Part shown: positions 16,995 to 25,854 of the stretch, in pieces | How positions within the stretch are numbered: position 1 is the first letter of the stretch | Layout of the letters: each line of letters begins with the position of its first letter | Assembly (NCBI GenBank): GCA_944327225.1 | Contig: CALVGZ010000021.1 | Span: forward strand, 1-32,002 | Direction of reading: 5' to 3' | From: Candidatus Gastranaerophilales bacterium | Lineage (GTDB): Bacteria > Cyanobacteriota > Vampirovibrionia > Gastranaerophilales > Gastranaerophilaceae | Length of the DNA: 32,002 bases | Translations under genes and position numbers: made by a program | The notes under the pieces: model-generated | Databases searched by the model: none | What the model was told of the DNA's origin: nothing | The model's input: the letters and a program-made list of their open reading frames with translations, nothing else

Positions 16995-18018
16995 TAAAAG
17001 ATACAGGATTTTAATAGTTGACGATGAAGAAGATAATTTGGCACTTTTATATAGAACTCTTCGCTCAAAATACGATATAACAAAAGCAAGCAGTGCAATT
17101 GAAGCACTTGAAATAATGAAAACAGAAAAGTTTGATTGTATTTTATCTGACCACAAAATGCCCATTATGGACGGCGTTGAATTCTTAAAAAGAGTTTATG
17201 ATATGCAGCCAAAAACAATGAGACTCTTGGTTACTGCTTATTCTGACGTCAAGATATTAATTGATGCCATAAATTATGCAAAAATATACAGATACATTAA
17301 AAAGCCGTACACACCCGACGAACTTTTGATGATTGTTGAATCAGCACTTGAATGTTATCAATTAAAAATAGACAACGAAAATCTTATTACGGATTTAAAA
17401 GACTTATTTTCAGGAACAATAAAAGCTATTATTGAGGCACTGGACGCAAAAGATTCATTTACTCTCGGAAGAAGCAGAAGAGTAGCTTTTTATGCACTAA
17501 AAATAGTCAACAAATTAGCACTAAGCCCTAAAGAAGTCAGTCAAATTGAATTAGCGGGGCTTTTGCACGATATAGGTATGATTGGTGTCGCAGAAGAAAT
17601 TTTAAATAAAACCCAAAAATTAACAGATGAAGAATACGACAAAATAAAAATGCATGTGCATTATAGTGTTAAAATTCTTGAAGACATTAAACAATTATAT
17701 GAAATAACAGAAATAATAAAATATCACCACGAATACTATAACGGATGCGGATATCCCTACGGTTTAAAAGGTGAAGAAATTCCTCTGGGTTCAAGAATTA
17801 TTGCAATAGCGGATGCTTATGATTCACTTGTATCAAACAGAGCATATAGAAAAAGTCTAAGCTCAGAAGAAGCTGTAAAAATATTGCAACAAGGTGCAGG
17901 GAAACAATTTGATCCCGATTTAGTTCAGATATTTATGAGTATTCTTCCTGATGCAATAGAAGAAATCAAAGAATACGAAAAAGGACATCCAATAGAAAGT
18001 TTTAATGAGAACAATTGA
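16987..18018 (+). CDS. Response regulator with HD-GYP domain
   Basis: The receiver domain (1-120) has acidic D12/D13, phosphoacceptor D55 (LSDHKMP), T83 and K106. The HD-GYP domain (about 140-335) has H194-D195 (GLLHDIG), H223, HHEYYNGCGYP (247-257) and the late aspartates in IADAYDS. HD-GYP proteins usually hydrolyse c-di-GMP using a two- or three-metal centre. The first metal-ligand histidine, expected in a T-x-x-H-S-x-R-V block, is arginine here (TLGRSRRV, R162), so activity may be altered or lost. An ATG at 16954 is possible, but the one at 16987 has AAGGAA upstream and gives the standard receiver start. It is coupled to the kinase before it and overlaps the ATPase after it by 14 bases. 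Confidence 0.93.
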   Translation: MTDKRYRILIVDDEEDNLALLYRTLRSKYDITKASSAIEALEIMKTEKFDCILSDHKMPIMDGVEFLKRVYDMQPKTMRLLVTAYSDVKILIDAINYAKIYRYIKKPYTPDELLMIVESALECYQLKIDNENLITDLKDLFSGTIKAIIEALDAKDSFTLGRSRRVAFYALKIVNKLALSPKEVSQIELAGLLHDIGMIGVAEEILNKTQKLTDEEYDKIKMHVHYSVKILEDIKQLYEITEIIKYHHEYYNGCGYPYGLKGEEIPLGSRIIAIADAYDSLVSNRAYRKSLSSEEAVKILQQGAGKQFDPDLVQIFMSILPDAIEEIKEYEKGHPIESFNENN

Positions 18019-18685
18019 AATATACACAGGTGCGTATGCGTCAGGAAAAAGTGAAAACGCACTTAACAGAGCAATAGAATTTACAAAACAACACAAAGAA
18101 ATAACGCTTGTTGATTTAGATACAGTAGAACCAGCATATTGCATGCGTCCTATTGAAAAAAAATTAAAAGCTTACGGGATAAATTTAATACTGCAATCAG
18201 ATTACTTTGGACTGGGCGAAGCCGGAAGCTATGTTACAAACGAACAAATCAATTGCCTTAAATCAACCAATAAGGATATAATAATTGATATAGGATATGG
18301 AGTAACAGGATTAGACACTTTAGATATACTAACAGATATAGACGAAGAAAAAAATATACAAATATATCTGGTTGTTAATACTTCAAAATTTGAAACAAAA
18401 GATAAAGAATCAATAATCGAATACATTGAATTCAACAGTGGAGAAAATAAAAAACCTTGGAAAAAAATAACCGGTCTTATCTCAAACACTCACCTGGGAA
18501 ACGAAACAACCATAGATGACATAACAAGGGGATATAACATAATAAAACAAGTTTCCGAGACAACCAAAATTCCAATTATCGCAATAAGCGTTGACGAAAA
18601 ATTCAAACAAGAATTTCCATTACAAAACTACGACAATGTACCGGTAAGATTTCTTAAAAGACACATGCCAGAAGCTTTATGGTAA
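18005..18685 (+). CDS. P-loop ATPase, MinD/ParA-like superfamily
   Basis: This 226-residue soluble protein has a Walker A motif TGAYASGKS (G9-S16) and a following VDLDTVEPAYCMR, the pattern of SIMIBI-class (CobQ/MinD/ParA-like) ATPases, with DIIIDIGYG as likely Walker B. It lacks the extra N-terminal lysine of true MinD/FlhG Walker A motifs (KGGxGKT), so I do not call it FlhG. Similar single-domain ATP-binding proteins of unknown function occur in other bacteria. The start lies inside the HD-GYP gene (14-base overlap), tying it to the signalling cassette. It is the last gene of the run and its stop almost touches a convergent gene. Confidence 0.82.
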   Translation: MRTIEIYTGAYASGKSENALNRAIEFTKQHKEITLVDLDTVEPAYCMRPIEKKLKAYGINLILQSDYFGLGEAGSYVTNEQINCLKSTNKDIIIDIGYGVTGLDTLDILTDIDEEKNIQIYLVVNTSKFETKDKESIIEYIEFNSGENKKPWKKITGLISNTHLGNETTIDDITRGYNIIKQVSETTKIPIIAISVDEKFKQEFPLQNYDNVPVRFLKRHMPEALW

Positions 18686-18686
18686 A

Positions 18687-18983
18687 TTACTTTTTCTTAT
18701 TTATTGGAATATAGGTTCTTGTTGCAGTACCCGATGAAAAATGGCTGGAGTTAATTACTTTTGTTTCCAGAGTGGTTTCATCTTCAATTTTATTAATATC
18801 TTCTATATCCTTTAATTGTTCGTCACTAATATAATATGAGTTGTCATCAAAATTATAATTTTCGTCCAAATCATAAGTATATCCGGATTGACCATCCGAA
18901 TAATTATCATTTTGAACAGCAAATGCATTGCCACAAACAAAAGTCAAAGAACACAACATAAACAAAGAAAATATTTTTTTCAT
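18687..18983 (-). CDS. Small secreted acidic protein
   Basis: I recognise no family. The 98-residue product starts MKKIFSLFMLCSLTF and has a clear signal peptide, probably cut after AFA (residue 22). The mature part is acidic and rich in Asp, Asn and Tyr (YDLDENYNFDDNSYY), with a short Thr/Ser-rich C-terminus ending NKKK. A longer ORF upstream is possible, but the ATG at 18983 has AGGAGG five bases before it and places the signal peptide at the start. It should be periplasmic or extracellular. It ends one base from the stop of the convergent ATPase gene. Confidence 0.8.
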   Translation of the reverse strand: MKKIFSLFMLCSLTFVCGNAFAVQNDNYSDGQSGYTYDLDENYNFDDNSYYISDEQLKDIEDINKIEDETTLETKVINSSHFSSGTATRTYIPINKKK

Positions 18984-18999
18984 ATAGCCTCCTAAATAA

Positions 19000-19027
19000 A
19001 AAATACCATAAAATTGGATTTTTTCAA
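19000..19027 (-). promoter_or_regulatory. Candidate promoter of the small secreted protein
   Basis: Reading leftward, TTGAAA (19027-19022) and TATTTT (19005-19000) are separated by 16 bases and lie just upstream of the AGGAGG-preceded start at 18983. It is a plausible but not strong sigma-70 pair. Confidence 0.32.
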
Positions 19028-19065
19028 CACTAAGCAGGCAATCCGACTTAACAATTTTTAATTTA

Positions 19066-19527
19066 CTAACGAGCAATATATTCTACATATTTCTCAAAAG
19101 CTTTATATCCATCCTTAAATTCTACGCTTCTGCCAGACGTAATAGTTAATCTTAAAAATTTAAGTTCCTTAATTCTAATTTCAAATAACTCATTAGCATA
19201 AGCAGCAAGCAGTATATCCCCACCGTTAGCCCAAGATTTTAATTGATCAATCTGCCTGTTTACTTGAGAAACGGAACTATTTTCCAAAGGCAAAAACCCA
19301 TGTCTCGACAAAGTCGCTCTATCAGCATTAGTTATAGGAATAGAAGCAATACTTGAGCCAAATATCTTTTTAATTAAAACATAGTTTGATGCCAGTTGCT
19401 TATGCTTCATAGGTACATGTGTTTTACCCAAGGCAATAGCTGTATTTATATTTGAATAATAATCCTCATTTTTTATTTCTTTTTTTATTGAACTATAATA
19501 GCAATTCAAATTGCCACCTCTTTGCAT
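19066..19527 (-). CDS. Hypothetical protein
   Basis: I recognise no family. The product is 153 residues, soluble, without signal peptide or membrane segment. It is basic and mixed helical in the first half (YYSSIKKEIKNEDYYSNIN). The second half contains WANGGDILLAAYANELFEIRIKEL and ends in a likely beta segment (LRLTITSGRSVEFKDG). The ATG at 19527 has GGGAG seven bases upstream. It lies 82 bases from the start of the small secreted protein on the same strand and is divergent from ndk, with which it shares a 145-base intergenic region that carries a 14-base palindrome. Confidence 0.72.
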   Translation of the reverse strand: MQRGGNLNCYYSSIKKEIKNEDYYSNINTAIALGKTHVPMKHKQLASNYVLIKKIFGSSIASIPITNADRATLSRHGFLPLENSSVSQVNRQIDQLKSWANGGDILLAAYANELFEIRIKELKFLRLTITSGRSVEFKDGYKAFEKYVEYIAR

Positions 19528-19600
19528 TATTTACTCCCACTAATATTCGATATGTTTATTATATATAAAAAAAATTGAATGATGAAAAAATTAATAAAAA

Positions 19601-19614
19601 TTAACTTAAGTTAA
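19601..19614. promoter_or_regulatory. 14-base perfect palindrome, candidate operator
   Basis: TTAACTTAAGTTAA is its own reverse complement. It lies three bases upstream of the proposed ndk -35 element and between two divergent genes, a typical place for a dimeric regulator or activator site. AT-rich sequence makes chance palindromes more common, but 14 perfect bases is notable. Confidence 0.4.
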
Positions 19615-19616
19615 AT

Positions 19617-19645
19617 TTGCGTAATTTTTAAAAATATGTTCTAAT
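19617..19645 (+). promoter_or_regulatory. Candidate promoter of ndk
   Basis: TTGCGT (19617-19622) and TCTAAT (19640-19645) are separated by 17 bases, 27 bases before the ndk ATG. The following AGAGGAA is the ribosome binding site. Confidence 0.42.
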
Positions 19646-19672
19646 AAAATTGATAGAAAAGAGGAAAAAATA

Positions 19673-20137
19673 ATGGAAAGAACATTTGTTGCAATCAAAC
19701 CAGATGGCGTTAAAAGAGGATTAATAGGAAAAATAATTCAAAGATTTGAAGATAAATCATATAAAATCGTTGCAATGAAAATGATGAACGTTACATCCGA
19801 TATTGCAGCAAAGCACTACGAAGAACACTATGGAAAACCCTTTTATGACAAACTGATTAAATTTATTACAATGGGGCCGATTGTTGCAATGGCAGTCGAA
19901 GGTAAAAACGCAATAAAAGGTGTGAGGCACCTTGTTGGCAAAACAAACCCCGATGAAGCAGATGACGGATCAATTAGAGCTGATTTTTCATCTTATTCCA
20001 CTACAAATCTGGTTCACGCATCAGACTCACCAGAAAGTGCAGAAAGAGAATTAAATCTTTACTTTAACGAAAAAGAAATCTGCAACAACTACAAAAATAT
20101 GTTCGAAATAGTCCTTGATGAACTTGGCGAAGAATAG
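19673..20137 (+). CDS. ndk: Nucleoside diphosphate kinase
   Basis: Ndk transfers the gamma phosphate of ATP to NDPs through a phosphohistidine, balancing NTP pools. The start ERTFVAIKPDGVKRGLIG is the standard one. H115 in NLVHASDS is the catalytic histidine; the usual sequence is VHGSDS, so Ala replaces Gly here. RPFY-like KPFYDKL, VAMAVEG and GSIRADFS are also conserved. It is 154 residues long. AGAGGA precedes the ATG. The tgt ATG begins directly after the TAG stop, so the two genes are translationally coupled. Confidence 0.97.
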   Translation: MERTFVAIKPDGVKRGLIGKIIQRFEDKSYKIVAMKMMNVTSDIAAKHYEEHYGKPFYDKLIKFITMGPIVAMAVEGKNAIKGVRHLVGKTNPDEADDGSIRADFSSYSTTNLVHASDSPESAERELNLYFNEKEICNNYKNMFEIVLDELGEE

Positions 20138-21642
<1,505 letters not shown>

Positions 21643-21804
21643 ATTAATAATTATAGACGAATTTAAACAATAAGAAAATATAAAATAAAACAAAAAAGTT
21701 AAGAATGTAAAGTAAATTTTACAAAACAAAACAAAAAACATTTGACTTCAATCATTGTTTATAGTGAAATAAATAATACAGATAACTATTATTAAGGGGA
21801 AAAT

Positions 21805-22185
21805 ATGCCTACAATTAATCAATTAATCAAAAACGAACGACAAAAAATTAAAGATAAAACAAAATCACCGGCTCTTACAAGCTGTCCTCAAAGACGCGGG
21901 GTTTGTACAAGAGTTTATACAACAACCCCTAAAAAACCAAACTCAGCTATGAGAAAGGTTGCCCGTGTTCGTCTTACAAACGGATTTGAAGTTACTTCAT
22001 ATATTCCCGGCATAGGACACAATTTGCAAGAACACTCTGTTGTGCTGATCAGAGGCGGAAGGGTTAAAGATCTTCCCGGTGTAAGATATCACATTATAAG
22101 AGGTACTTTGGATACTCAAGGTGTTGCAAACAGAATGCAATCGAGATCCAAATACGGTACAAAAAAAGCAAAAGCTAAAAAGTAA
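21805..22185 (+). CDS. rpsL: 30S ribosomal protein S12
   Basis: S12 lies at the decoding centre and controls accuracy. The 126-residue protein has [36 protein letters not shown] and [13 protein letters not shown], which are almost invariant. The lysines in PKKPNS and RVKDLPG, where streptomycin-resistance changes usually occur, are the wild-type residues. The ATG has AAGGGGAA upstream. TTGACT at 21742-21747 may be its -35, but the matching -10 (TGAAAT, 17 bases on) is poor. It is followed by rpsG after 19 bases. Confidence 0.98.
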   Translation: MPTINQLIKNERQKIKDKTKSPALTSCPQRRGVCTRVYTTTPKKPNSAMRKVARVRLTNGFEVTSYIPGIGHNLQEHSVVLIRGGRVKDLPGVRYHIIRGTLDTQGVANRMQSRSKYGTKKAKAKK

Positions 22186-22204
22186 GAAAGGTTAAATTCA
22201 AAAT

Positions 22205-22675
22205 ATGTCAAGAAGATCAAAACCGGCAAAACGTATTCCGACACCGGATCCGATATATAACAGTGTAGATATAGCAAAATTTATCAATCGTTTAATGAAA
22301 AAAGGCAAAAAATCGGTTGCTCAAAAGATATTCTATACAACAATGGAACAAGTACAACAAAAATCTAAGTCGGAACCCATTGAAACATTCAAAAAAGCTA
22401 TATCAAACGCTACTCCGTTAATTGAAGTCAAAGCACGTCGTATTGGCGGTTCCACTTATCAAGTACCAATCGATGTAAAACCTGACAGAGGACAAGCTCT
22501 TGCTTCACAATGGATTATTGAAGCTGCAAGAAAAAGAGGCGGAAAATCTATGATTGAAAAATTAACAAATGAAATTTTAGATGCCTCAAATTCAACCGGT
22601 TCTGCAGTTAAGAAAAAAGAAGATACGCACAAAATGGCAGAAGCGAACAAAGCATTTGTTCACTACAGATATTAA
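22205..22675 (+). CDS. rpsG: 30S ribosomal protein S7
   Basis: S7 starts assembly of the 30S head by binding the 3' major domain of 16S rRNA and contacts E-site tRNA. The 156-residue sequence starts MSRRSKPAKR and carries PDPIYNS, INRLMKKGKKS, ARRIGGSTYQVP and KKKEDTHKMAEANKAFVHYR, all diagnostic. AAGAAAGG precedes the ATG. In many bacteria fusA and tuf follow in the str operon; here a strong terminator follows within 16 bases, so this unit is rpsL-rpsG only. Confidence 0.98.
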   Translation: MSRRSKPAKRIPTPDPIYNSVDIAKFINRLMKKGKKSVAQKIFYTTMEQVQQKSKSEPIETFKKAISNATPLIEVKARRIGGSTYQVPIDVKPDRGQALASQWIIEAARKRGGKSMIEKLTNEILDASNSTGSAVKKKEDTHKMAEANKAFVHYRY

Positions 22676-22690
22676 TTTCATAAATAAATT

Positions 22691-22729
22691 AAATCCGACT
22701 GTAAGACTTTATTTACAGTCGGATTTTTT
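22691..22729 (+). terminator. Rho-independent terminator of rpsL-rpsG
   Basis: A perfect 14-base stem (22691-22704 with 22713-22726, arms AAATCCGACTGTAA / TTACAGTCGGATTT) closes an 8-base loop. With the last bases of the stem it leads into a run of six T. It lies 15 bases after the rpsG stop. Confidence 0.92.
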
Positions 22730-22746
22730 AATGCAAAAATAAATAT

Positions 22747-23694
22747 ATGGATAATAAACCAAAAAAATTTATTGATTTTATCATTACTCAAAAATGCACC
22801 TATCAATGCGAATATTGTTCACAAAGTAAACTTCAAACAAAAACAAAAAATAATGCCGATAAAAAAACTATAGTATCATTTATAAATTTTTTAAAAAAAT
22901 TGGAAAACGATTGGGAAATAACAATAACGGGCGGGGAAGCAATTTTACATCCGGATTTTTTTAATATTATTTCAAATATACAAAAACTTGGCTTTAAATT
23001 AAATCTAATTACAAATTTTTCGTTTGATTTAGAAATATACAAAAAAATATTTGATATTCTGGATGAAAAACTGAACAGATACGATATAAGCTTTCATCTC
23101 GATGAAATTAAAAATTTTAATGGAACTATACACAAACTCGAAAAATTTATAAAATTAAAACCTGAAAATACAAAAATATGTTTTTTAATTCCCATATACA
23201 AAATCAATAAAGAAAAAGAAGAAAAAATAAAAATAATAACCGAAATAGCGAAAAAATTTGACATTAATTATGATTTTCAACAAATACGTTTATTAAACAA
23301 ATACACCAAAATATCCCCGACAGAAAAAAAGTACCTTAAAGATAAAAAAATCTTCAAATCATTTTCTAAGCTTTGTAATGCCGGAAAAACAAGTCTTGTG
23401 ATATATGAAAACGGTGAAGTATACAGATGTTATTCATCCAGATTTTTAAAATCTAATTCTATGGGAAATATAAACGACGAGCAATTTAAACTGTTGAAAA
23501 AATCAAAACCATGCACTCAAAAATTCTGTACTTGTCCAAAACCAATAGTATACCATCAAATGCAAACAGAAAAAAACCTCAAAAAAGCATTAGGGTTAAA
23601 AATAATAAACTTTGTCTTTATGCCTTACTATATAATAAAAAATAAAAAAATAATAAAAAATAAGCTCCTGCAATATTTTATGCAAAACCGATAG
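22747..23694 (+). CDS. Radical SAM protein with C-terminal cysteine cluster
   Basis: The N-terminal CTYQCEYC (C17, C21, C24) is the CxxxCxxC motif that binds the SAM-cleaving iron-sulfur cluster, and TGGEAILH (61-68) is the usual GGE motif. The C-terminal part has further cysteines (C210, C228, C256, C261, C263, in LCNAG, YRCYS and PCTQKFCTC), resembling a partial SPASM/twitch auxiliary-cluster domain. SPASM proteins often modify peptides or mature enzymes, but no precursor peptide or partner is adjacent and the substrate is unknown. It is 315 residues and very lysine-rich (pI likely high). No ribosome binding site is visible before the ATG. Its stop overlaps the end of the convergent AAA+ gene. 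Confidence 0.85.
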   Translation: MDNKPKKFIDFIITQKCTYQCEYCSQSKLQTKTKNNADKKTIVSFINFLKKLENDWEITITGGEAILHPDFFNIISNIQKLGFKLNLITNFSFDLEIYKKIFDILDEKLNRYDISFHLDEIKNFNGTIHKLEKFIKLKPENTKICFLIPIYKINKEKEEKIKIITEIAKKFDINYDFQQIRLLNKYTKISPTEKKYLKDKKIFKSFSKLCNAGKTSLVIYENGEVYRCYSSRFLKSNSMGNINDEQFKLLKKSKPCTQKFCTCPKPIVYHQMQTEKNLKKALGLKIINFVFMPYYIIKNKKIIKNKLLQYFMQNR

Positions 23695-25021
23695 TTCTGC
23701 TTTTATCATTTTTCTTATATTCTCTTTCATTAACTTTTTCATATTCAGATAATTCAATAGCTTTTTTAACATCATTAAAAGTTATATCGCTTCGCTGATT
23801 TTTCTTTGCAATTTTTGATGCATGTTCAATAAAAAATGATATTGAACGATTTGAATAACCAACAAGCATTTGAGAAAGTTTATCCACTTCATCCTCAGAC
23901 TGTGCCAAATTTTGACCTTTTTTTCTGGAAGATAAAAGTGTTTTTAATAAATCTTTAATTTGATCTTTATTAAATAACGGGAAATATATTTGACCGTCAA
24001 AACGAGACTTAAAGGCATCGTCAAGATTATCATACTTATTTGTAGCAGCAATAACTATAATATTATCATCTCTAGCACCTTCTACTAATCTCAACAATGT
24101 GGCAACCGTTTTGACATTCTCATCTGACAAAGTGTATTGCCTTTTCATAGCTAATGAATCAACTTCGTCCATAAAAAGTAAAACAGGTTTTTTAATTTCC
24201 ATTGCTCTATTTTTTAAAAAATCGAATGCTGATTGAATATTATTTGAAGTTGCGTTAATATATTTTTCACCAATTTTAGAAATATCCATCATATACATTT
24301 CCAAACCTGATTCAGCTGCTAATGCCTTCACTAAATATGTTTTTCCACAACCCGGAGGACCATAAAAAATATAGCCCTTAGGAAGCGTAATATTATAATC
24401 TTCAAAATCTTTTTTAACTTGTTCGGGATTTGAAGCAGGGTCAATAATTTCTTCCTTAAGGCGAGCTTTTATTTCATCCATTCCTGCAACATCAGAAAAT
24501 CCATTAGGCGAAGAAGAAGTTTTTTCATATTTTTGCAAATCATGTCCTATAACATTGCTAACATGTTTTTTAGTTAAAATATCACTACTAATATACTCAA
24601 ATTTATCAGTTGGCATTTGCACTTCCGATTCAAGATCAACACCGCCCAAATATTCAGAAATTGAATTTCTCCATGCTTTTGAAACCAAATTTTTTTTCTG
24701 GGATGCTTCTAGCTTATATTGCTTTGCTAAATCATCGCCATATTTTATTCCCGAAAAATATTGAGAAACATAATTTGACACAAAATCTCTTGCTTCCTCA
24801 AGCATATCTACTAAAGAGTCAAATTTAAAGGTTTTTAATTTGTATGGTGTTTTTTCCATTTGGACTATTAAATCTTCAAGATTATCAGCAAAGTTATTCA
24901 TATTAATTAGCATAGCAGCAATTTCTGCATTTTGTTTTTTAGAACTTAAAGTTTTTGTAAATTCTTCAGAATATGCCTTATCATAACCAAAACTAACCCT
25001 GGATAAATTAGATATTCTCAA
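23678..25021 (-). CDS. AAA+ ATPase, FtsH/Cdc48-type AAA module
   Basis: The C-terminal two thirds is a classical AAA module: Walker A GPPGCGKT (about 221-228), Walker B LLFMDEVD with D285/E286, sensor 1 in AATNKYDNLDDA, and an arginine finger region SRFDGQIYF. A lid helical domain follows. About 190 residues before it are helical and unrecognised, with no protease domain and no membrane segment, so it is not FtsH. The TTG at 25021 has AGGAG seven bases upstream and gives MRISNLSRVSFG; an ATG at 25063 lacks such a site. Probable role is remodelling of some protein complex, substrate unknown. Confidence 0.85.
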   Translation of the reverse strand: MRISNLSRVSFGYDKAYSEEFTKTLSSKKQNAEIAAMLINMNNFADNLEDLIVQMEKTPYKLKTFKFDSLVDMLEEARDFVSNYVSQYFSGIKYGDDLAKQYKLEASQKKNLVSKAWRNSISEYLGGVDLESEVQMPTDKFEYISSDILTKKHVSNVIGHDLQKYEKTSSSPNGFSDVAGMDEIKARLKEEIIDPASNPEQVKKDFEDYNITLPKGYIFYGPPGCGKTYLVKALAAESGLEMYMMDISKIGEKYINATSNNIQSAFDFLKNRAMEIKKPVLLFMDEVDSLAMKRQYTLSDENVKTVATLLRLVEGARDDNIIVIAATNKYDNLDDAFKSRFDGQIYFPLFNKDQIKDLLKTLLSSRKKGQNLAQSEDEVDKLSQMLVGYSNRSISFFIEHASKIAKKNQRSDITFNDVKKAIELSEYEKVNEREYKKNDKSRTIGFA

Positions 25022-25068
25022 ATCAACTCTCCTAATAATTGTATTTAGTTGTACAAAACACAAAAATA

Positions 25069-25098
25069 TTGTTTTTTGCTATTTTGTGATAATATAAA
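25069..25098 (+). promoter_or_regulatory. Candidate promoter of tRNA-Pro
   Basis: TTGTTT (25069-25074) and TATAAA (25093-25098) are separated by 18 bases, about 27 bases before the tRNA gene. Weak but correctly placed. Confidence 0.3.
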
Positions 25099-25124
25099 AA
25101 TAGATAATTTCATAACATAAATTT

Positions 25125-25198
<74 letters not shown>

Positions 25199-25323
25199 AA
25201 TTTTATTTGTAAAATATTACAATTTAGCAATAAATTATTGTTTAAAACACAAAAAATGACATATAATATCCCCATAAACATGAAAAAAATCTATTTATAT
25301 TAATTGTTGCATCAGCTATAACA

Positions 25324-25848
25324 ATGCAAATAACAACTGCACAAGTACTTAAGGGTCGTGCATTAGATGAAGTATCCACAACCAATCCAAAAGAGGTTAT
25401 TAAAGTAGAAGCTCTAAAAGAGCTGAACCTTGGCGACGGAATTAAAATTGAAAAAGGAAGCATTATAACAGGAAAAATGACCGATGTTATTTCACCGCAG
25501 AAATACCACAAAAATGCAACATTTACATTTATTCCCGTAAAATACACAGACACAAAGGGTGCTGAACACGAAATAAACAAAGAAATAAAAGCAACATACA
25601 GACAAAAAATGAAAGCAGACTTTAAAAATTCTGAAATAGCCTTCGGAATGACTGACGGCAACAGTTCAAGTAGCACTATGACAGTTTTTTCACCATCATA
25701 TATAGATAATACCAAGAAAATCCTCAACGGAAAAGGTAAAGAAGTATGGGATGAATATCAAAACAGAAACACTCCTTGGGGCAAAGGTGAAGAAATTAAT
25801 ATTAAAACCAATGAATTAATTTATTTCAATTTTCCTGATGCAGAATAA
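25324..25848 (+). CDS. Putative secreted protein with signal peptide broken by one-base shift
   Basis: I recognise no family. The open frame from the ATG at 25324 encodes 174 residues starting MQITTAQVLKGRALDE. Just upstream, the same frame reads NLFILIVASAIT, the hydrophobic core of a signal peptide, but has no start codon. The natural ATG at 25280 followed by seven A is one base out of frame and stops after seven codons. An eighth A would give MKKNLFILIVASAIT joined to this frame. The gene is thus a frameshifted secreted-protein gene, a homopolymer sequencing error, or a phase-variable gene. The mature part alternates beta-like strands and Lys/Asp-rich loops (ITGKMTDVISPQ, IPVKYTDTKG). Confidence 0.7.
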   Translation: MQITTAQVLKGRALDEVSTTNPKEVIKVEALKELNLGDGIKIEKGSIITGKMTDVISPQKYHKNATFTFIPVKYTDTKGAEHEINKEIKATYRQKMKADFKNSEIAFGMTDGNSSSSTMTVFSPSYIDNTKKILNGKGKEVWDEYQNRNTPWGKGEEINIKTNELIYFNFPDAE

Positions 25849-25854
25849 TGAAAA

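Noticed and set aside
18005-18685. Calling the P-loop ATPase FlhG/MinD
   Set aside because: The Walker A motif lacks the signature lysine and the protein is shorter than FlhG, so only the superfamily is supported.
21643-21741. N-terminal extension of the hypothetical gene next to rpsL
   Set aside because: The 33 added residues are Phe/Tyr/Ile-rich with no start signal and run into the rpsL promoter region; the ATG at 21642 is a more natural start.
25242-25727. Leftward hydrophobic ORF of 161 codons
   Set aside because: Antisense to the signal-peptide-bearing gene at 25324-25848, no ribosome binding site, and the hydrophobicity follows from Lys/Glu codons read backwards.
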